Origin: Rosistilla ulvae
Lineage (GTDB): Bacteria; Planctomycetota; Planctomycetia; Pirellulales; Pirellulaceae
Reading direction: 5' to 3'
Length of the DNA: 64,000 nucleotides
NCBI RefSeq assembly: GCF_007741475.1
Contig: NZ_CP036261.1
Coordinates: forward strand, 1,860,001 to 1,924,000
The stretch's first letter is position 1; each line of letters starts with the position of its first letter. The notes below the pieces were generated by a model that was not told the origin of the DNA, ran no database searches, and saw only the letters and a program-made list of their open reading frames with translations. A program made the translations under genes and the position numbers. Below, in pieces: positions 18,222 to 27,060 of the stretch.

Positions 18222-19538
18222 ATGTTCTCTCGACAAGCTCTCATCGGTTCGTTGGCTTGCCTGCTCGCCATCATCGCCTCCGACGGATGGTCTCAACCGC
18301 CGTTTGGTCGAGGCGGTGGCGATCGTGGTGGGGACCGCGGTGATCGAGGTGGTGACCGCGGCGGACGTGGTGGCCGAGGCGGCGGCGATCCCTCCAGCTT
18401 CATCGACCGGCTCGATCGCAACGGCAACGGGATGATCGATACCGATGAAATGCAGGGCCCTGCGAAATACATGATCGACCGGATGGCTCGCGAGAATCCC
18501 AAGATCGATTCGTCCAAACCGATTTCGTTGGACGCGTTAAAACAGGGCTTTGAAAAGATGCGCGGCCAGCGTGATTCGGGGCGTGGCAGCGACCGTGGCA
18601 GCGATCGCGATCGCGGAAGAGACCGCGACCAAGAACGCCGCGAAGTCGATGAGGCGATGGAAGTCGATCAGCTGGTGATGGGGTTCGAACCCGAAGCTCC
18701 CGCCGATCCCGTGCCAGGATTTGGTAGCGTGGGCGAATTATTTGCCGTCCGCGTGACTCCCGGCGATGAACGGACCGCGGCCGAACGGATGGGACGCTAC
18801 GACCGCAACAAAAACGGCTACCTCGACAAAGAGGAGATGAGCGGAAACTGGTTCGGCAATCCGCTGGACTTCGACCGCAACGGCGACGGCCGCCTTTCCC
18901 CCGCGGAACTTGCCGTTCGCTACGCCCGCCGACGCGTGGCCGAAGAGGAGGTGAAGGAGGAACGAAGTCGCAGGGAATCGAAGCGCGAACCGGAAAAGAA
19001 ACCGGCCAGCGACGAAGATCCCTTCGGCGGCCGGAAATCCTATCGCCGGATCGCTGCCGAATCCGATGCCGGCCTGCCCGGCTGGTTCAATGAACGCGAT
19101 AGCAATCGCGACGGGCAAGTCATGATGGCCGAATACGCTTCGGTCTGGAACGACGATCTGATCAGCGACTTCTTCAAATTCGACCTCAATTCCGATGGCG
19201 TGATCACCGCCAGCGAATGTTACAGCGCCGTCGAATCGGGAGTGTCGCCAGGGAGCAGCGTCTCCAGCAGTTCCAGCCCGTCGTCCCGTTCGGAGTCCGC
19301 GATGACGTCGACCACCAGCAAACCTGCCGCCACTGGTTCCGGCGCCGCGTTGGATCCCAAATATGTCGGCTATGCCAAACGGATCATCGAACGCAGCGAC
19401 AAGAACAAAGACGGCGTGCTGACGGCGGCGGAATGGAAGGACATGCTGTTGGACATCTCCCCCGCAGACGCCAACAAAGACGCCCGGATCACCGTCGAAG
19501 AATATGCCAGCTGGTTGAAGGCGAAGTCGACGCGTTAG
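18222..19538 (+). CDS. Secreted EF-hand calcium-binding protein with RGG-like N-terminus
   Basis: 438 residues from ATG 18222. A signal peptide (about 1-22, ending DGWSQ) is followed by a Gly/Arg/Asp-rich segment of repeating GGDRGGDRGDRGG type. Seven EF-hand-like loops can be read: DRNGNGMIDTDE, DRNKNGYLDKEE, DRNGDGRLSPAE, DSNRDGQVMMAE, DLNSDGVITASE, DKNKDGVLTAAE and DANKDARITVEE, spaced through charged linkers and a Ser-rich stretch (about residue 345-365). Calcium binding is well supported by the loops; the role outside the cell (matrix, adhesion or signalling) is not known. The same frame runs open upstream to 17226, but that part is a shadow of the PKS gene. It starts 117 bases after the PKS stop. 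Confidence 0.87.
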   Translation: MFSRQALIGSLACLLAIIASDGWSQPPFGRGGGDRGGDRGDRGGDRGGRGGRGGGDPSSFIDRLDRNGNGMIDTDEMQGPAKYMIDRMARENPKIDSSKPISLDALKQGFEKMRGQRDSGRGSDRGSDRDRGRDRDQERREVDEAMEVDQLVMGFEPEAPADPVPGFGSVGELFAVRVTPGDERTAAERMGRYDRNKNGYLDKEEMSGNWFGNPLDFDRNGDGRLSPAELAVRYARRRVAEEEVKEERSRRESKREPEKKPASDEDPFGGRKSYRRIAAESDAGLPGWFNERDSNRDGQVMMAEYASVWNDDLISDFFKFDLNSDGVITASECYSAVESGVSPGSSVSSSSSPSSRSESAMTSTTSKPAATGSGAALDPKYVGYAKRIIERSDKNKDGVLTAAEWKDMLLDISPADANKDARITVEEYASWLKAKSTR

Positions 19539-19625
19539 TCCGGCCGAAGCGGTGCATTGCTCAAAGAGACGCCCCGTCGATCTGCGTTCAAGCTACCGAT
19601 TCGCCGAGCAATTTGGAGTCTTCAG

Positions 19626-20489
19626 TTGCGTGCACGGATTACGTCCATCGTTTGGCTCATCGCGGTCTGCGGTGCCGGCTTGGCAGCGGGAGCAAACGAC
19701 GATCTGATCACTCCTGCGATGGAAGACGGTTCACCCGCGGCTGGTAGACGAGTCCGCCAAGTCGCCGCGGAATATGCTGGCACAAACGTCCATCACGCTT
19801 TGTACCTGCCCGTCGATTGGAAGCCCGGCGGCCGATATCCGGTGATCGTCGAATACACCGGCAACAAATTCCCGCCGTCGCATTCCACCGGGCAAGTGAA
19901 AGATGCGAACCTCGGATATGGGATCAGCGGTGGCGAAGGATTCATCTGGGTAGTCATGCCCTGCGTCGCAGTCGGCGGGCAAGAGAACGCGGTGACCTGG
20001 TGGGGCGATCGCCAGGCGACGGTCGACTACTGCAAGACGAACCTGCCTCGCGTGTGCGCTGAATTCGGCGGCGACCTCGAAAACTTGTTCATCTGCGGAT
20101 TCTCACGCGGCGCGATCGCGGCTAGCTACATCGGACTCGCCGATGATGAAATCGCCAGCTTCTGGAAAGGGATGTTCACCCACGACCACTTTGACGGCGA
20201 GCGGCAATGGAATTATCCCGACAGCGACCGCGAATCGGCGCTGCAGCGATTGGCCCGCCTCCGCGGCCGCCCCGTTTTAGTCAGCAGCACGCGGGCCAGC
20301 GCGATCCGCGACAACTACTTGATCGATCATCGCGATCTAGCGGCGTTCACGTTCCTCGACGTGCCGACCAAACAATTGTTCGCGATCCCCGAAGGTCCCT
20401 ATCGGCATCCACACATGGACCTTTGGATGCACCGCGAGAGTCGCTATCGACAGCGGGCCCGCCAGTGGCTGAAGCTTGCATTACGGTAG
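19626..20489 (+). CDS. Secreted alpha/beta-hydrolase-like esterase
   Basis: 287 residues with a probable signal peptide (RITSIVWLIAVCGAGLAAGA). The core fits an alpha/beta hydrolase: ALYLPVDWKPGGRYPVIVEYTGN, an oxyanion-type loop, and the nucleophile elbow LFICGFSRGAIAASY (GxSxG variant GFSRG). The acid could be the Asp of PILVSST/DYLIDH; the catalytic His is probably in HPHMDLWMHR. The TTG at 19626 is chosen because GGAG sits seven bases upstream and the signal peptide then starts at residue 1; a TTG at 19557 would add 23 residues. Substrate unknown; a sugar ester is plausible from the secreted glycan-degrading neighbours. It converges on the carboxypeptidase gene 28 bases away. Confidence 0.72.
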   Translation: MRARITSIVWLIAVCGAGLAAGANDDLITPAMEDGSPAAGRRVRQVAAEYAGTNVHHALYLPVDWKPGGRYPVIVEYTGNKFPPSHSTGQVKDANLGYGISGGEGFIWVVMPCVAVGGQENAVTWWGDRQATVDYCKTNLPRVCAEFGGDLENLFICGFSRGAIAASYIGLADDEIASFWKGMFTHDHFDGERQWNYPDSDRESALQRLARLRGRPVLVSSTRASAIRDNYLIDHRDLAAFTFLDVPTKQLFAIPEGPYRHPHMDLWMHRESRYRQRARQWLKLALR

Positions 20490-20516
20490 CTGCCAGCCTT
20501 CGCGGCGGCCACGCGC

Positions 20517-22028
20517 TCAAAGGTTGTACAACGCGCCGAACTTCTGTTTCAGGTAGCCGACCAACGGTTGCGATGTGATTGGTTTGCCGGTCGCTCGTTG
20601 GACCAATTCGTTTGGCGAATAGACGCGTCCGTGGCGATGGATGTTTTCGTTCAGCCAACTTCGCAACGGCGTGAACTCTCCCTTGCCGAACATCGCGTCG
20701 AGATCGCCGAGCGCTTCCCCCGCGGCGTCGAACAACTGGGCGGCAATCAGATTGCCCAACGTATAGGTTGGGAAATATCCGAGCAGCCCGGCGCTCCAGT
20801 GAACGTCTTGCAGTACGCCATCGGCGTTGTTTGGCGGCGTGATCCCCAGGTATTCCTGATACTTCTGATTCCAAGCGTCGGGCAGATCCTTCGGTTTCAG
20901 GTCGCCGGAGATCAATGCCTGTTCCAGTTCAAAGCGGATGATGATGTGTAGGTTGTAAGTCACTTCGTCCGCTTCGACGCGGATCAAGCTAGGCTCGACC
21001 GTGTTGACGGCGAAGTGGAAGGCGTTGACGTCGAAATCCGACAACGCTTCGGGAAACGTCCGCTGCAGTTCACCATAAAAGTGCTGGCAGAAAGGCAGGC
21101 TGCGTCCGACCATGTTCTCCCACATCCGCGATTGCGATTCGTGGATTCCTAGCGAGACATACGTTCCCGGCGGCAAACCGAATTGGTCACCACGCAGTCC
21201 CTGGTCGTAGATCCCGTGTCCCGCTTCGTGCAGCGTTCCGTACAGTGCTCCCGGAAACCAGTGCGCGTCGTAACGCGTTAGGATTCGGCAATCGCTTGGT
21301 CCCAGGCTGGTGCAGAACGGATGCGAGGTCTCGTCCAACCGGCCTCGGGTGAAATCGAAACCGACAGCTTCGGCAGCCTGCTTGCAAAACGCACGCTGTG
21401 CGTCGACGGGAAAGTTTCGTCGCAGCAGATCGGTGTTGGGTTGAGTCTTCGAGTCGCGGATCGCCGCGACTAACGGAACCAATTCGCTGCGCAGGTCGCG
21501 AAAGACTTCGGTCAATTGTTCCGACCTAGCGTCTTCTTCGTATTCATCCAACAGCGCGTCGTAAAGATTACCGCCGTCGGCCAATCGCTCGGCCGATTCG
21601 ATCTTGAGGCGAATGATCTCTTCCAAGGCGGGCAAGAACGCTGCGAAGTCGTCCGCTTTGCGAGCATCTTCCCATCGCTGCTGCCCGACAACGGTGGCTC
21701 GCGAAAGCGCTTCGACCAGATCCTGCGGCAGCTTGCACGCCCGCTCAAAATCGCGACCGATGCGATGGATCGTCGCCCCCGCGTCGCTGTGTCGATCGCT
21801 GGCCAGTTCACTCTGCTGCAATTCCGCAATCCAATCTCCCATCTGCGGATCGGTGCGGCGACGATGCGTCATCCCGGCCAGATACGTCACCTGATCGGCG
21901 CGGTAGGCTCGGCCACCGGTCGGCATGTACGTTCGCTCATCCCATTCCAGGTTGTAGCTGATCGATTCGAGCAGTGCGGTTTCACGTGTGAATTTCGCAA
22001 GTTGATCAAAGGTTTCGTTGCCATTCAT
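20517..22028 (-). CDS. M32-family metallocarboxypeptidase (thermostable carboxypeptidase 1-like)
   Basis: 503 residues from ATG 22028. Family M32 enzymes remove C-terminal amino acids using one metal ion. Seen: the HEXXH metal site in LHEAGHGIYDQGL, the preceding SDCRILTRYDAHWFPGALYGT block, and the downstream HESQSRMWENMVGRS, which supplies the third ligand Glu. DETSHPFCTSLGPSDCRI and IIRFELEQALISGDL are also typical. Length equals the family norm. No signal peptide, so cytoplasmic. A longer frame to 22106 adds 26 residues unlike the family. The gene is divergent from the sulfatase at 22271, sharing a 240-base upstream region. Confidence 0.93.
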   Translation of the reverse strand: MNGNETFDQLAKFTRETALLESISYNLEWDERTYMPTGGRAYRADQVTYLAGMTHRRRTDPQMGDWIAELQQSELASDRHSDAGATIHRIGRDFERACKLPQDLVEALSRATVVGQQRWEDARKADDFAAFLPALEEIIRLKIESAERLADGGNLYDALLDEYEEDARSEQLTEVFRDLRSELVPLVAAIRDSKTQPNTDLLRRNFPVDAQRAFCKQAAEAVGFDFTRGRLDETSHPFCTSLGPSDCRILTRYDAHWFPGALYGTLHEAGHGIYDQGLRGDQFGLPPGTYVSLGIHESQSRMWENMVGRSLPFCQHFYGELQRTFPEALSDFDVNAFHFAVNTVEPSLIRVEADEVTYNLHIIIRFELEQALISGDLKPKDLPDAWNQKYQEYLGITPPNNADGVLQDVHWSAGLLGYFPTYTLGNLIAAQLFDAAGEALGDLDAMFGKGEFTPLRSWLNENIHRHGRVYSPNELVQRATGKPITSQPLVGYLKQKFGALYNL

Positions 22029-22270
22029 TCGGAAGTGACTCGTTGGACAAGAGGCTCGAAAATCAGTGTGGAAAGCATCCGGCGCCGCCGGTGGATCGAT
22101 GCGCAAGTCTAAAACCTGGCTCGCCCGCTGGCAATCGAGATGCGATCCGTCGCATCAACAACTATGCTAGACTGGGCAATTATCAGTGGCCCCGTCTGGT
22201 ATCAGTCAATGTCGGTTCGCGGTGGCCATCGCGATCGGAAATTTTTTTGTATCACCCCACGAAATTCTTC

Positions 22271-23665
22271 ATGCCGATGAAAACTCGCCCTCTTTTTTTG
22301 CTGCTGACACTTTGGATCGTCCCTCTCGCAGCGCTCGCCGCAACGGCTGATCAGCCGCATCCCAACATCGTCTACATTTTGTTGGACGATGCGGGCTACG
22401 GCGATCTTTCCTGTTATGGGCAAAAAAAATTCGAAACGCCTAACATCGATCGACTGGCGGCTGAGGGGATGAAGTTCACGCAGCACTATTCCGGAAGCAC
22501 GGTCTGCGCTCCGACGCGTTGTTGCCTGATGACAGGTGTTCACACGGGGCACGCTTATGTGCGTGGGAATCGCGAGATCAAGCCGGAGGGCCAAGCGCCG
22601 ATGCCAGCCGATATCGTGACGCTGCCGCGTTTGTTGAGTGCAGCTGGATACGAAACCGGCGCGTTTGGAAAGTGGGGACTCGGCGGGCCGGGATCGGCGA
22701 GCGATCCGGCTGAACATTTTGATCTGTTCTACGGCTACAACTGCCAGCGGGAAGCTCACAACTATTATCCCGATCATCTCTGGAAGAATCGCCAACGCGT
22801 TCCCTTGGACGGCAAGGCCTATACCGCCACGATGATCGGCGACGAGGGGCTCGACTTCATTCGCGAGAACAAAGACCTGCCCTTCTTTGCGTTTTTTCCC
22901 GTCGCGATCCCGCACGCTGCGATGCATGCGCCGGAGTCCTATATCGCTCCGTTCCGCGAGAAGTTTCCTGAGTTTGAAAACAAGATCGGCAAGTATGCCG
23001 GTCCCGAAGTGAAAAATCCGATCGCTGCGTTTGCTGGCATGATGACGCTGGTCGACGAACAAGTCGGACAGATCATCGCGCTATTGAAAGAACTCGATCT
23101 GGACGAGCGGACGATCGTAATGCTCAGCAGCGACAACGGTCCGCATCGCGAAGGCGGTCACGATCCCGACTTCTTCGACAGCAACGGACCGTTCCGCGGA
23201 TACAAACGCGACCTGTACGAAGGAGGCATCCGCGCTCCGCTGATCGCCCGTTGGCCCGGCAAGATCTCGCCCGGTTCGACCTCCGATCTCATCTCCGCTC
23301 ACTGGGATATGTTGCCAACCTTTTGCGAGCTTGCCGGAGCCAAGACTCCCGACGGGATCGATGGTATTTCGCTGGTTCCCACGCTGTTAGGCGATGACGA
23401 TAAACAAGAACCTCACGAATTTATGTACTGGGAATTCCATGAGCGTGGCGGCAAGCGAGCGGTTCGTTTTGGCGACTGGAAAGCTGTCCAGTTGAACCTG
23501 AACAAGAAGCAGCGAGGCGAGATCGAGCTCTACCATCTACCTAGCGATCGCGGCGAACAGAAGAACGTCGCCGCAGAGCATCCCGAACTCGTCGCCAAAG
23601 CGAAAGCGATCATGTTGTCGGCGCATCAGCCATCGGAACATTGGAAGTTCAAAGGAGGCAAATAG
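22271..23665 (+). CDS. Secreted sulfatase (arylsulfatase family, formylglycine type)
   Basis: 464 residues with a signal peptide (about 1-24, ending ALAA). Sulfatases cleave sulfate esters using a formylglycine made from Cys in CxPxR: here Cys79 in VCAPTRCCLMTG, so the anaerobic/FGE-type maturation site is present. Metal-binding residues are in NIVYILLDDAGYGDLSCYG and MLSSDNGPHREGG; GKWGLGG and RWPGKISPGS are also typical. Start ATG 22271 (a second ATG at 22277 also works); the longer upstream frame has no RBS or family signal. Likely substrate is a sulfated marine polysaccharide. A 1-kb repeat array follows. Confidence 0.93.
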   Translation: MPMKTRPLFLLLTLWIVPLAALAATADQPHPNIVYILLDDAGYGDLSCYGQKKFETPNIDRLAAEGMKFTQHYSGSTVCAPTRCCLMTGVHTGHAYVRGNREIKPEGQAPMPADIVTLPRLLSAAGYETGAFGKWGLGGPGSASDPAEHFDLFYGYNCQREAHNYYPDHLWKNRQRVPLDGKAYTATMIGDEGLDFIRENKDLPFFAFFPVAIPHAAMHAPESYIAPFREKFPEFENKIGKYAGPEVKNPIAAFAGMMTLVDEQVGQIIALLKELDLDERTIVMLSSDNGPHREGGHDPDFFDSNGPFRGYKRDLYEGGIRAPLIARWPGKISPGSTSDLISAHWDMLPTFCELAGAKTPDGIDGISLVPTLLGDDDKQEPHEFMYWEFHERGGKRAVRFGDWKAVQLNLNKKQRGEIELYHLPSDRGEQKNVAAEHPELVAKAKAIMLSAHQPSEHWKFKGGK

Positions 23666-23702
23666 TTTCGGCGACATGGCAAATCGCTCGTCAAACGAAG
23701 TT

Positions 23703-24641
23703 GGAACACTAATCTTCGCTGATATTCACTGATCCCGATACGAACGGTTTAGGGGGACCAACAAGCTGAACAAGCAATTTCAATAGTTGAGGCTATGTTG
23801 TTAGTGTCGATCAGTGAAGATCAGCGTTTGTAAAATGCAGCTGGTTCGGTTCCTCGAATCCGCGTTGCTCGAATGCAAGACGCTTCGGTCAGCGGGCAGG
23901 CCAGTCGGCGTGTCTTTTCATCGCGTTCGCTATACGCGTTGATTGTTCGAGGCGTGTGGGGGGCGAACAGCGGAACACTAATCTTCGCTCATCTTCACTA
24001 ATTCAGATGCATGTGGTTTAGAGGGGTCAGCGATCTGAATAAACAAGTGCAAATAGTTGAGGCCATGTTATTAGTGTCGATCAGTGCAGATTAGCGTTTG
24101 TAAAATGCAGCTGGTTCGGTTCCTTGGATCCGCGTTGCTCGAATGCAAGACGCTTCGGTCAGCGGGCAGGCCAGTCGGCGTGTCTTTTCATCGCGTTCGC
24201 TATACGCGCTGATTGTTCGAGGCGTGTGGGGGGCGAACAGCGGAACACTAATCTTCGCTCATCTTCACTAATTCAAATTCAAACGGTCTTGAAGGGCCAG
24301 CGATCTGATTTAGACGGTTAAGGCAGTGCTGTTAGTGTCGCTCAGTGAAGATCAGCGTTTTCAAAGTGCAGCTGGTTCGGTTCCTTGGATCCGCGTTGCT
24401 CGAATGCAAGACGCTTCGGTCAGCGGGCAGGCCAGTCGGCGTGTCTTTTCATCGCGTTCGCTATACGCGCTGATTGTTCGAGGCGTGTGGGGGGCGAACA
24501 GCGGAACACTAATCTTCGCTGATCTTCACTGATCTTCACTGATTCAGATGCACGTGGTTTTGAGGGGCGAGCGATCTGAATAAACAAGTGCAAATAGTTG
24601 AGGCCATGTTATTAGTGTCGATCAGTGCAGATTAGCGTTTT
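23703..24641. repeat. Tandem array of about 265-bp non-coding units
   Basis: Each unit starts with GGAACACTAATCTTCGCT; copies begin at 23703, 23972, 24242 and 24503 (spacings 269, 270 and 261), with the last cut short. Every full unit holds a highly conserved core from GCAGCTGGTTCGGTTCC to GGGGGGCGAACAGC. Segments CGCTGATCTTCACTGAT and its near complement ATCAGTGAAGATCAGCG recur in opposite orientation within units, so each can fold. Small open frames inside repeat with the unit and are not taken as genes. This explains the 1031-base gap between the sulfatase and the LRR gene. Confidence 0.88.
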
Positions 24642-24696
24642 CAAAAAAACGGCTCGCTGCTTCTCCCGTCGAGGTCCCGCTGGAGTACTCGTTGCC

Positions 24697-25599
24697 TTAC
24701 TTCAGATAGGCGTCGAGTTTTTGACGGTCGTCTTCGGTCAATGGCGCAAATCGAATCTGAACCCTTGGCAGAGCTGCCTTCAGTGTTTCGATATCCGCTG
24801 CCGAAAGATAGGTCCGATCGATCTTTAGCCGCTTCAGGCGAGGCAGTTTCGCCAACTGTCGCAGCGCCGGCAGATGGAAATCAGCTTCACCGATCTCCAG
24901 CGTTTCCAGCGTCTTGATACTCGACAATGCATCCAGCGATGCATCGCTCAAACTCAGCGGCGCATCACCTCGCTGTGGCAAACGTTGTCCTAAGTTCAGG
25001 GTCGTCAGGTGAGGTAGCTTGGCGATCTCCGCATTGCTTGATTCGGTCCGGTAGGTATGCCAGGTTCGCAGCTGACGCAGGTTGGTCAGCGTGGCGATGG
25101 CGCGGAAACCGTCATCTCCCATCGACATCCCCGCCACGGTCAGGCTCTCCAGATGGGGCAGCTCGGTCCAAGCAGAAAACCCTTCTCCCGTGAAGCCTTT
25201 CTTTCGAAACGAAAGATGAAAGAAGCTAACACGCTTGAGTCGTTTTAACTCGGCAAGCTTCGCCAGTCCCGCGTCGCTCAACTGTGCTCCGTCGAGCGAC
25301 AGCGACTCCAATTCCTGCAGCCCCACCAAAAATCCAACGGTCTCATCGTTCAAACCCTTTGCTCCGCCGTAGGCAGTCAACTTTTTCAAGTGCGTCAGGC
25401 TGCCGATCTCCTGCCATTGCTGGCTCTCCAATCGCTTGCTGTCGCGAAACGTTAGTTCCACGATCCGATCGGCATTCAGCACGACGCTCGCTCCCAAAGC
25501 TTCCAGCCGACGTGCGGTGGCCGCTTCGGTGTCGGCGTGCAATGGAGTCGATTGAGCAAGCAAAATAGCGACAAACATCGCCAAGCAATGGAGTTTCAT
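24697..25599 (-). CDS. Secreted leucine-rich-repeat protein
   Basis: 300 residues: signal peptide (about 1-22, ending PLHA), then a run of leucine-rich repeats, for example LTHLKKLTAYGG, LQELESLSLDGAQLSDAGLAKL, LPHLESLTVAGMSMGDDGF, LTNLRQLRTW, LPHLTTLNLGQ, IKTLETLEIGEADFHL and LPRLKRLKIDRTYLS. The LSDAGL/D-x-G-L spacing is the cysteine-containing LRR subtype common in planctomycetes, usually a protein-binding scaffold. ATG 25599 is preceded by AAGGCGG; an ATG at 25614 would add five residues. It follows the SGNH hydrolase gene by 34 bases on the same strand, so they may be co-transcribed. Partner unknown. Confidence 0.85.
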   Translation of the reverse strand: MKLHCLAMFVAILLAQSTPLHADTEAATARRLEALGASVVLNADRIVELTFRDSKRLESQQWQEIGSLTHLKKLTAYGGAKGLNDETVGFLVGLQELESLSLDGAQLSDAGLAKLAELKRLKRVSFFHLSFRKKGFTGEGFSAWTELPHLESLTVAGMSMGDDGFRAIATLTNLRQLRTWHTYRTESSNAEIAKLPHLTTLNLGQRLPQRGDAPLSLSDASLDALSSIKTLETLEIGEADFHLPALRQLAKLPRLKRLKIDRTYLSAADIETLKAALPRVQIRFAPLTEDDRQKLDAYLK

Positions 25600-25633
25600 T
25601 GTCCGCCTTTTCATTGAGCGAACCTTGATGAGC

Positions 25634-26776
25634 TTATTTTGAATCGACCAGCAGCGCCGATAGGACTTGGGCGTAGACGCGGTGCCCGAAATCGTTGGGA
25701 TGGTTGACTCCGTTGCCCGTCAGGTCGGCGTCTTTTTTGCGTTTGAAAAACTCTTCCCAAACGCTGGTCATGTCGGCAAGTGCGACTCCGGGTTCGCAGA
25801 GCGATGCCAAGGTGTCGCGGTATTGCGGGAAGACATCGTGGTTCAACCGGATCCAGTCGCGATTGCCCAGCATCGTGGCGACCAAAATGAACTCGGCCTC
25901 GGGCAACTGGGCTCGCGTCTTGGCAATCATCTCGGCCGTGTTCTTGCCGTAATTTTCCGCGGAGATGCCGGCCGAATCGTTCATCCCAAAAGCGATGATC
26001 ACTAGATCGGGCTTGTGCGATGCGACCTCATCGATCATCGACACGCCCCACGGCGTCGCTTTGCCGCCGATCGACAGATTGGTCAATGTGATGTTGGGCG
26101 AATAGTGCGTCTTCAGGTGTTGCAGCAACAGATCTTGGTAAGCGGGTTGAAACGGCGCGCCCCCTCCCCAGCCCGAAGCGTTGCAGCCGGTCGAGATGCT
26201 GTCGCCAAGCAACACGATCGACAACGGTTTTTCATCGCGCAGCTTTCCGATCGTGGTCGGCAGCGCCGCCGGATCGAACTTCGGCGCCGCCACGGGCCAG
26301 TTCTTCTCCGAGGCTTTGTAAGTCACCAGGGTTTGCATTTGGTGATATTCCAATGTGGCACCAAACAGGATTTCGCCGTTGCCATCGCGATGCGTTAGTT
26401 GATGACGTTGCGATTTCGCCGGCCGACGCAGTTCTTCGGGGAGCGTCGTGACGATCCGCGATCCGGCGGGAACAACGATCTCGCGCGTGCCCGGTTTGAA
26501 GTGATAATCGGTTCCCTCGCGATAGGTGATCTCGCCCGATGAACTCTTCACCGATTCGATCTCCGCGATCGGAAACAGCAGCGAACCGCGAGCCTCTCCC
26601 GTTTTCGCGTCGCGAACAAACAGCACCGACTCTCCTTCGATTCGGTCGCCAACCCAAAACGGTTGCAGCGCCGCGGGAGTATATTTCCACGTCGACGTCT
26701 CTTCCGCCGAAGTCTCGCCGGTCCGAAATGGATTGCAAACAAGAAGGATAACGATTGGCAGCAGCTTGATTTTCAT
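25634..26776 (-). CDS. Secreted SGNH/GDSL-family hydrolase
   Basis: 380 residues with a signal peptide (about 1-24). Residues about 25-165 form an N-terminal beta-rich domain seen in planctomycete SGNH esterases. The SGNH blocks follow: block I VLLGDSISTG (nucleophile Ser), block II LSIGGKAT (Gly), block III IIAFGMNDS (Asn) and block V NHPNDFGH (catalytic Asp/His). The family includes acetyl-xylan and other carbohydrate esterases, so periplasmic deacetylation of glycans is the likely role, but the substrate cannot be read. It is transcribed just ahead of the LRR gene. Confidence 0.88.
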   Translation of the reverse strand: MKIKLLPIVILLVCNPFRTGETSAEETSTWKYTPAALQPFWVGDRIEGESVLFVRDAKTGEARGSLLFPIAEIESVKSSSGEITYREGTDYHFKPGTREIVVPAGSRIVTTLPEELRRPAKSQRHQLTHRDGNGEILFGATLEYHQMQTLVTYKASEKNWPVAAPKFDPAALPTTIGKLRDEKPLSIVLLGDSISTGCNASGWGGGAPFQPAYQDLLLQHLKTHYSPNITLTNLSIGGKATPWGVSMIDEVASHKPDLVIIAFGMNDSAGISAENYGKNTAEMIAKTRAQLPEAEFILVATMLGNRDWIRLNHDVFPQYRDTLASLCEPGVALADMTSVWEEFFKRKKDADLTGNGVNHPNDFGHRVYAQVLSALLVDSK

Positions 26777-26919
26777 CGGCTCTCAAAACGGTTGGATCGC
26801 CAGCGACAGCGGTGTCTAATCGCCCACTGGCAGCGTTGGGGGTGGGGGAAAGTGTCGACGATTATCGTAACTACAAATCGCGCGACGTGCCGCATGCAGC
26901 GGAGGAGAGGTTCCTGAAG

Positions 26920-27002
26920 CGTTTAGTCGCGTGCCGCCCGTTGAACGGCCAGTTCCCATCGTCGGAAGTCACGCGGGGCGTTGCCCACGCGGTTAAACGA
27001 TT
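26920..27002. repeat. Solitary REP-pair remnant related to the 41.5-43.6 kb arrays
   Basis: The right arm at about 26970-27000 (GCGGGGCGTTGCCCACGCG, then GTTAAACGAT) is identical in its core to the right arms of the large arrays. A degraded left arm (CGTTTAGTCGCGTGCCGCCC, from about 26920) lies upstream in opposite orientation, with a much shorter interior. It occupies most of the 284-base gap between the SGNH and HEAT-like genes. Confidence 0.75.
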
Positions 27003-27060
27003 TATGTTTGGCGGCGCTGGAGTCGAGGCTTCAGCCGACCGCGTGCGGAACGGGGAAACA

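Noticed and set aside
23880-24532. Short frames (65-68 residues) in the 265-bp array
   Set aside because: They recur with the repeat unit and differ by frame between units.
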